From contig CAZWDS010000102.1 of assembly GCA_964632495.1 (NCBI GenBank), positions 1-10,136 of the forward strand: a stretch of DNA of 10,136 nt, written 5' to 3'. This DNA is from CALKXV01 sp964632495 (lineage in GTDB: Bacteria; Pseudomonadota; Alphaproteobacteria; Rhodobacterales; Rhodobacteraceae). The translations under genes were made by a program, and so were the position numbers. The notes under the pieces were generated by a model. The model was not told the DNA's origin, searched no databases, and saw nothing but the letters and a program-made list of their open reading frames with translations. Below are positions 6,224 to 10,136 of this stretch, piece after piece (the stretch's first letter is position 1; every line of letters begins with the position of its first letter).

Positions 6224-6273
6224 ACTCGCTACTCACACACACTCAGCATAACTCGTTACTCACACACACTCAG
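6224..6273. repeat. Tandem 23-base direct repeat, 27-base period
   Basis: The segments 6224-6246 and 6251-6273 are identical except for one C/T difference at their sixth base. They are separated by CATA. Each begins with ACTCGYTA and ends in a CA-rich tract (CTCACACACACTCAG). The octamer ACTCGTTA occurs again at 6296-6303 and 6317-6324, giving four copies in about 100 bases on the same strand. This resembles a cluster of protein-binding sites. Confidence 0.6.
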
Positions 6274-6310
6274 ATTTACGCACTCAATCAGGCCAACTCG
6301 TTACGGTAAC

Positions 6311-6326
6311 TTAACAACTCGTTAAC
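6311..6326. promoter_or_regulatory. CtrA-type motif TTAA-N7-TTAAC
   Basis: TTAA (6311-6314), seven bases CAACTCG, then TTAAC (6322-6326) is an exact match to the full CtrA consensus TTAA-N7-TTAAC. The fourth ACTCGTTA octamer lies inside it. A neighbouring GTTACGGTAAC palindrome (6300-6310) abuts it. It is about 230 bases upstream of the unrecognised gene's start. Binding is inferred. Confidence 0.4.
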
Positions 6327-6388
6327 TAAGCCTAATTAGCCTGACTAATGTGTCATAAGATGGGCTAACGAAGGGGGAAACGAATGGA

Positions 6389-6412
6389 AAAGGCGTCAGA
6401 AATGATGCCTTT
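6389..6412. repeat. Strong stem-loop with GAAA tetraloop
   Basis: AAAGGCGTCA (6389-6398) pairs with TGATGCCTTT (6403-6412) around GAAA, giving a 10-bp stem with one G-U wobble on the plus strand and a GNRA-type tetraloop. On the minus strand the wobble becomes an A-C mismatch, but the stem is followed by TTTT, so there it could act as a weak terminator about 140 bases after msrB. Direction of use is unknown. Confidence 0.4.
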
Positions 6413-6450
6413 CCCGCATCAAAGCGGAAACAGTTTGTTTTTAAGGGGCT

Positions 6451-6465
6451 TATTTGCGGCAAATA
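6451..6465. repeat. 15-bp palindrome TATTTGC-G-GCAAATA
   Basis: TATTTGC (6451-6457) and GCAAATA (6459-6465) are exact complements around one central base. The odd-length perfect symmetry is typical of operators for dimeric repressors, yet no promoter is evident nearby. It lies about 85 bases beyond the msrB stop. Confidence 0.4.
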
Positions 6466-6548
6466 CCCTGACCAGACAGCAAAAGCCGCCCAAATCCAGA
6501 AGGACAAGCAGACCCTTCGATGACCGCCCGCTTGGGCCTAGCCGTAAC

Positions 6549-6962
6549 TCAGTCGTCGCTTTCGGGTTCAAACTCCAGCGACGCCCCATTGATACAGTAA
6601 CGCAATCCCGTTGGCTGAGGGCCATCCGGGAACACGTGCCCCAAATGCCCGTCACAGCGTGCGCAATGGACTTCGGTGCGGCGCATAAACAGGCTTCGGT
6701 CTTCTTTCTCGCCAACCATCTCAGGATCAACGGGTTGATAAAACGACGGCCAACCGGTGCCGCTGTCGAATTTATGGGCCTGCTCAAACAAGGGCGTACC
6801 ACAGCCCTTGCACATGAAAGTCCCGGCGTCTTTCGGGAAGTCGTCGTTGCTAAAAGCGCGTTCCGTCGCGTGTTTGCGCAGGACTTTATAGGATGTTGCA
6901 TCCAACTGGTTGCGCCATTCGTCGTCGGTCTTAATAACCTTATCCAATGTCGTTTCCCCCAC
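6549..6962 (-). CDS. msrB: Peptide-methionine (R)-S-oxide reductase MsrB
   Basis: MsrB reduces the R form of methionine sulfoxide in oxidised proteins, usually with thioredoxin as electron donor. The product lacks a signal peptide and is cytoplasmic. The 137-residue protein has the full SelR domain: zinc cysteines at 51, 54, 100 and 103 (CKGC and CARC), GTGWPSF (68-74), GHLGHVFPDGP (105-115) and RYCINGASLEF with the catalytic Cys123. The usual resolving cysteine of GCGWPSF is replaced by Thr69, so another cysteine or direct thioredoxin attack must complete the cycle. The first codon is GTG (6960-6962), with no purine-rich site before it and an in-frame stop four codons upstream. A TTG at 6945-6947 has GGGGGA seven bases upstream and would give a product starting at DKVIKTDDEW, which may be the real start. 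It is divergent from olsB. Confidence 0.95.
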   Translation of the reverse strand: MGETTLDKVIKTDDEWRNQLDATSYKVLRKHATERAFSNDDFPKDAGTFMCKGCGTPLFEQAHKFDSGTGWPSFYQPVDPEMVGEKEDRSLFMRRTEVHCARCDGHLGHVFPDGPQPTGLRYCINGASLEFEPESDD

Positions 6963-7054
6963 GTCGTGTTGGTGTCACGGCTTGCATGACTGGGCCTTCG
7001 TGGCAATATCTAGGACAGAATACCGGAACACCAAGAACAACAGGCTCACCACAC

Positions 7055-7807
7055 GTGTCAAAACTCCGCTACACAGCCCGCATGGCCGATACTGCCAACG
7101 ACCTTCACGCAGTGCAACACCTGCGGTACAGGGCCTTTGTCGAAGGTCGTGGTGCGGTGGAGCAGGCCGACGCGCGAGACGCGGATGACTTTGACGGGCG
7201 CTGCCACCACGTGATGGTCCAAGACGCGACGGATGGCGATCTGGTCGCCACCTTCCGTCTTTTGCCGATTGGGTCAGGGGCCGAGATCGGCACCAGCTAT
7301 TCTGCGCAATATTACGAATTGCGCGGGCTTCAGGGGTTTGACCGCCCGATGGTGGAAATGGGCCGGTTCTGCGTGGCCCCCGGTGCCGACGACCCGGACA
7401 TCCTGCGCGCCGCATGGGCCGCACTGGCGGCATATGTGGACCGGGAAGGGGTCGAGATGCTGTTTGGCTGTTCGTCCTTCCAAGGCACCGACGCTCAGGC
7501 CTATGCAGATGCCTTTGCGATGCTGCGCGACGGGCATCTGGCCCCGAAACGCTGGCTGCCCCGGATCAAGGCCCCAAACGTCTTCAAGTTCGCCCAAAGG
7601 TTCCGCCGCGCGCCCGATCGCACCAAGGCGCTGCGCACCATGCCACCCTTGCTGCGCAGTTACCTGTCCATGGGCGGATGGGTCAGCGACCACGCGGTTG
7701 TGGATCGCAACCTCAACACGCTTCACGTCTTCACTGGGCTCGAGATCCGGTCGATCCCGCCCGCACGCGCCCGCATTTTGCGGGCCATCGCGGGCTTGGC
7801 TGCTTGA
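7055..7807 (+). CDS. olsB: L-ornithine N(alpha)-acyltransferase, ornithine lipid synthesis
   Basis: OlsB transfers a 3-hydroxy fatty acyl group from acyl-ACP to ornithine, giving lyso-ornithine lipid, a precursor of a phosphorus-free membrane lipid. The 250-residue product has the GNAT-like acyltransferase fold with the family's conserved blocks: RYRAFVE near the N terminus, MVEMGRFCVAP (99-109), FGCSSFQGTD (137-146), HLAPKRWLPR and MPPLLRSYLSMGGWVSDHAV (196-215), then NTLHVFTGLEI. I chose GTG 7055 because the conserved part begins with RYTARMADT a few residues later. The site before it (AGG at 7042-7044) is weak. An in-frame ATG at 6986 (23 residues longer) and another at 7082 are alternatives. 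OlsA, the second acyltransferase, is not adjacent here. The next gene, 31 bases downstream, encodes an ABC-F ATPase. Confidence 0.9.
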   Translation: MSKLRYTARMADTANDLHAVQHLRYRAFVEGRGAVEQADARDADDFDGRCHHVMVQDATDGDLVATFRLLPIGSGAEIGTSYSAQYYELRGLQGFDRPMVEMGRFCVAPGADDPDILRAAWAALAAYVDREGVEMLFGCSSFQGTDAQAYADAFAMLRDGHLAPKRWLPRIKAPNVFKFAQRFRRAPDRTKALRTMPPLLRSYLSMGGWVSDHAVVDRNLNTLHVFTGLEIRSIPPARARILRAIAGLAA

Positions 7808-7838
7808 CGTCACCCAATGCGGCGCGTAGCCCGCATCC

Positions 7839-9635
7839 ATGGCAAAAGCACCCCTTTTACAACTGACCGACATCGCGCTGACCTTTGGCGGCGACCCGGT
7901 CTTTGCTGACCTGTCCCTGTCGATCCAGACCGGGGATCGTCTGGCCTTGGTCGGGCGCAACGGATCGGGAAAATCTACGCTTCTCAAGGTGATGGCGGGC
8001 TTGGTTGAGGCGGATAACGGCGCGCGCACCCTGTCGCCCGGCGACAGCGTCGGATACATGGAACAAGAACCCGACATGGCCGGTTGCGCCACTTTGGGTG
8101 ACTTCGCCGTGCGCGACATGGACCCGTCCGAGACATGGCGCGTCGAAGCGGTGGCCGATGGTTTGAAGTTTGACCTTGATACAACGGTCGAAACGGCGTC
8201 TGGCGGCGAGCGACGCCGCGCAGCATTGGCCATAATGATCGCAGTAGCGCCCGATTTGATGCTGTTGGACGAACCCACCAACCACCTGGATATCGAGGCG
8301 ATTGGCTGGCTGGAAAGCCACCTGAAAGACACGCGCAAAGCCTTCGTCGTCATCAGCCACGACCGCGCCTTCCTGAAAGCCTTGGCCCGCGCCACGCTTT
8401 GGCTGGACCGGGGCGAGGTGCGCCGCCGGGATGGCAGTTTCGACGGTTTCGAAGAGTGGCGCGAAGAGACCTGGGCTTTGGAAGACGAGGCCCGCCACAA
8501 GCTGAACCGTAAGATCAAAGCCGAAGCACGTTGGGCCGTGGAAGGCATTTCGGCGCGGCGCAAACGCAACCAAGGCCGGGTGCGGGCCTTGCAGGACTTG
8601 CGCGCCGAACGCGCCGCCCAGATCAAACGGCAGGGCACGGCGGCGATGGAGTTCTCCTCTAGCCCCAAATCGGGCCGCAAAGTGATCGAAGCGACTGCGT
8701 TCTCAAAGGCTTACGACGGAAAGGTGATCTGTCGCGATTTTTCGCTGCGGGTCATGCGCGGGGACCGGATCGCTTTTGTCGGGCCGAACGGCGTGGGCAA
8801 AACCACGATGATCGAAATGCTGACCGGCGTGACAGACCCCGACAGCGGCACTCTGAAACTGGGCACCAACCTTGAAATCGCCACCTTCGATCAACGCCGC
8901 GCCGCCTTGGACCCCGACGCCACCCTTTGGGAAAGCCTGACAGGCGACAAAGCCATGCGCGTTTCGGGCCGCGCCGATCAGGTGATGGTGCGGGGCGAAC
9001 CGCGCCATGTGGTCGGGTATTTAAAGGATTTTCTGTTTGACGAGGCTCAGGCCCGCGCACCTGTGCGGGCGCTCTCGGGGGGTGAAAAGGCGCGGCTTTT
9101 GCTGGCCCGCATCATGGCGCAATCGTCGAACCTGTTGGTTTTGGACGAACCCACCAACGATCTGGACATCGAAACGCTGGATTTGCTGCAGGACATCCTT
9201 GGCGACTATGACGGCACGGTCCTTCTGGTCAGTCACGACCGCGACTTTCTGGACCGGGTGGCGACCACCACGGTGGCCTTCGAAGGGCAGGGGCAGATCA
9301 CGATTCATGCGGGCGGCTGGTCAGATTATGCGCCAAAACGGAAACTGCTTGAGACGTCTGTGCAGGATACGCGACGGGCTTCCGGGGAAAATAAAAAAGC
9401 GAAATCAAAGGATTCTGGCCTAAGCTTCACTGAAAAGCATCGTCTGCAAGAACTCCCTTCCGTGATCGAACGCTTGGAAGCCGAGATCGCGAAACTCTCC
9501 GAACTGCTGGCCGATCCCGATCTTTATTCCCGCGAGCCCGTGAAATTCGCCAAAGCGACCCAAGCTCTAAGCGAACGCCAAGCCAAGCTGACCGCCGCCG
9601 AGGAAGAGTGGCTGACGTTGGAAGAAAAAGCCTAA
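7839..9635 (+). CDS. ABC-F family ATPase, Uup type
   Basis: ABC-F proteins have two ATPase domains and no membrane part; they work on ribosomes (translation factors such as EttA) or, for Uup, are linked to DNA-transposon excision and ribosome function. The 598-residue protein has Walker A at GRNGSGKST (39-47), a degenerate first signature ASGGE (120-124), Walker B LMLLDEP (140-146) and switch SHDR (173-176). A charged linker (about 205-285) matches the tRNA-interaction segment. The second half has GPNGVGKTT (315-323), the signature LSGGE (412-416), LLVLDEP (432-438) and SHDR (465-468). A Lys-rich connector leads to a C-terminal coiled coil (about 527-598), the ABC_tran_CTD domain that marks Uup. 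No strong ribosome binding site precedes the ATG. It follows olsB by 31 bases. Its TAA overlaps the stop of the convergent gene. Confidence 0.93.
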   Translation: MAKAPLLQLTDIALTFGGDPVFADLSLSIQTGDRLALVGRNGSGKSTLLKVMAGLVEADNGARTLSPGDSVGYMEQEPDMAGCATLGDFAVRDMDPSETWRVEAVADGLKFDLDTTVETASGGERRRAALAIMIAVAPDLMLLDEPTNHLDIEAIGWLESHLKDTRKAFVVISHDRAFLKALARATLWLDRGEVRRRDGSFDGFEEWREETWALEDEARHKLNRKIKAEARWAVEGISARRKRNQGRVRALQDLRAERAAQIKRQGTAAMEFSSSPKSGRKVIEATAFSKAYDGKVICRDFSLRVMRGDRIAFVGPNGVGKTTMIEMLTGVTDPDSGTLKLGTNLEIATFDQRRAALDPDATLWESLTGDKAMRVSGRADQVMVRGEPRHVVGYLKDFLFDEAQARAPVRALSGGEKARLLLARIMAQSSNLLVLDEPTNDLDIETLDLLQDILGDYDGTVLLVSHDRDFLDRVATTTVAFEGQGQITIHAGGWSDYAPKRKLLETSVQDTRRASGENKKAKSKDSGLSFTEKHRLQELPSVIERLEAEIAKLSELLADPDLYSREPVKFAKATQALSERQAKLTAAEEEWLTLEEKA

Positions 9636-10136
9636 AGCGACGGGTGGTACTTGGGGCGATACCCGGCCGCCAAAGCGTCGCGGCTGGTTTTCGGCGTTAA
9701 CAGGGCGACTTGGCCGCGGGTCCGACGTTCCGCTTTGCCGTAACCCTTTGGGGAGACCGGAAAAAGTGCGTCGCCGTGCACCAGCTTCGGGACTTGATCC
9801 AAGATTATCGTGCCATCCGGCTGCTCTGCCAACTCTGCCACATCACGGCACTGAAGGAACCTACGGGGGACAGCGCGTTCGGCGTGCATCTGCGCGTCCA
9901 TCTCGGATGCCGTGCCCGTCAGCCCCGCCGCTGCGCGATAGCTGACATAATCGGCGTGCCGACACATCGCACAAGGGCGGTGACCGGCGGCCAAAGCCAC
10001 GGCTTCGTCCAAGAAAAACAACTCGGTATAATGACCGGGCGTCATGACGTCGCGGTGCCAATTCTTATGCTTTAAAACGCATGTGACCCACGCCTTGTGC
10101 TTCCATCGCGCAGCCCCCAGGCGTTGCCGCTCATCA
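9632..10136 (-). CDS. Unrecognised protein with Ada-like zinc motif, 5' end beyond window
   Basis: The frame is open from the right edge to the stop TAG at 9632-9634, giving 167 visible residues and no N terminus. An ATG at 10043-10045 is internal, because protein-like sequence (RWKHKAWVTCVLKHKNWHRD) continues upstream of it to the edge. The segment FFLDEAVALAAGHRPCAMC resembles the zinc-binding end of the Ada N-terminal domain (pattern ALAAGxRPCxxC). Cys19, Cys55 and Cys58 of the visible part, with nearby histidines, could bind a metal. The rest (EMDAQMHAERAVPRRF, then QVALLTPKTSRDALAAGYRP) shows no known catalytic motif. I cannot name the function. It converges on the ABC-F gene with a 4-base stop-codon overlap (CTAA). 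Confidence 0.75.
   Translation of the reverse strand, partial: DERQRLGAARWKHKAWVTCVLKHKNWHRDVMTPGHYTELFFLDEAVALAAGHRPCAMCRHADYVSYRAAAGLTGTASEMDAQMHAERAVPRRFLQCRDVAELAEQPDGTIILDQVPKLVHGDALFPVSPKGYGKAERRTRGQVALLTPKTSRDALAAGYRPKYHPSL

Larger units (their letters stand above)
6081..6548. other. Structured AT-rich intergenic region without a credible gene
   Basis: These 468 bases hold no gene I can support. They lie between the start of the unrecognised gene and the end of msrB, so any promoter for the unrecognised gene must be here. In order they contain nested inverted repeats (6127-6171), a perfect inverted repeat (6186-6202), a duplicated 23-base segment (6224-6273), four ACTCGYTA octamers, a CtrA-type motif (6311-6326), a plus-strand stem with a GAAA loop (6389-6412) and a 15-bp palindrome (6451-6465). 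A weak GCCC/GGGC dyad just after the msrB stop might help end msrB transcription. Confidence 0.6.

Noticed and set aside
6322..6507. Minus-strand 61-codon open frame after msrB
   Set aside because: It starts with TTG, has no convincing ribosome site, and overlaps the palindrome, stem-loop and CtrA-type motif. The hydrophobic N terminus looks fortuitous.
6384..6989. Plus-strand open frame beginning with a good ribosome-site-like AAGGGGG
   Set aside because: It runs antisense through nearly all of msrB and its product is Arg/Pro-rich with no family features, as expected for a shadow frame. Only the start-region structure is kept as a finding.
7274..8680. Long minus-strand open frame of 468 codons opposite olsB and the ABC-F gene
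   Set aside because: It is antisense to two clear genes, with Ser/Arg-rich composition typical of a shadow frame.
1..10136. Mobile element, CRISPR array, toxin-antitoxin or defence system
   Set aside because: I found no transposase, integrase, regularly spaced repeats with unique spacers, or small paired toxin-antitoxin genes. The two-copy repeat at 6224-6273 is too small to be a CRISPR array, and a tRNA at the edge carries no visible attachment-site duplication.

Overview
The window looks like chromosomal DNA of an alphaproteobacterium, most likely of the Rhodobacteraceae (Roseobacter/Rhodobacter group). The evidence is the GC-rich coding sequence, the gene order yceD-rpmF-plsX-fabH-ihfA-merR with a divergent omlA-type lipoprotein gene, an OlsB of the form found in Rhodobacterales, and two TTAA-N7-TTAA motifs of the kind bound by CtrA in alphaproteobacteria. 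No taxonomic search was possible, so this placement is inferred from protein character and gene order.

Left part (1-4360, minus strand): the 5' part of a tRNA-Pro(GGG) lies at the edge. To its right, and transcribed toward it, is a conserved cluster. In transcription order it encodes a DUF177/YceD protein, ribosomal protein L32 (rpmF), PlsX, FabH, IHF alpha (ihfA) and a MerR-type regulator. plsX and fabH overlap by 4 bases, and ihfA and merR are 3 bases apart. These genes tie fatty-acid and phospholipid initiation to ribosome components and a nucleoid protein. ihfA probably has its own promoter in the 167-base gap after fabH, which also holds a CtrA-like motif, a GANTC site, an inverted repeat and a hairpin.

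Middle (4361-6080): a divergent gene encodes an OmlA/SmpA (BamE-like) outer-membrane lipoprotein. It converges on a minus-strand gene for a monotopic sugar-phosphate transferase, which stands without any other polysaccharide genes in view. Upstream of that is a 117-residue protein I do not recognise.

Accessory-looking gap (6081-6548): 468 bases without a credible gene, AT-richer than the rest and full of structure: nested inverted repeats, a duplicated 23-base segment, four ACTCGYTA octamers, a perfect CtrA-type motif, a 15-bp palindrome and a stem with a GAAA tetraloop. This is the least ordinary part of the window.

Right part (6549-10136): msrB (minus) is divergent from olsB (ornithine lipid N-acyltransferase, plus). 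olsB is followed 31 bases later by a Uup-type ABC-F ATPase gene. The ABC-F stop codon overlaps the stop of a convergent minus-strand gene that runs off the right edge. That gene encodes an unrecognised protein with a motif resembling the zinc-binding N-terminal domain of Ada. Overall the window is mostly housekeeping; I found no mobile element, CRISPR array or defence system.
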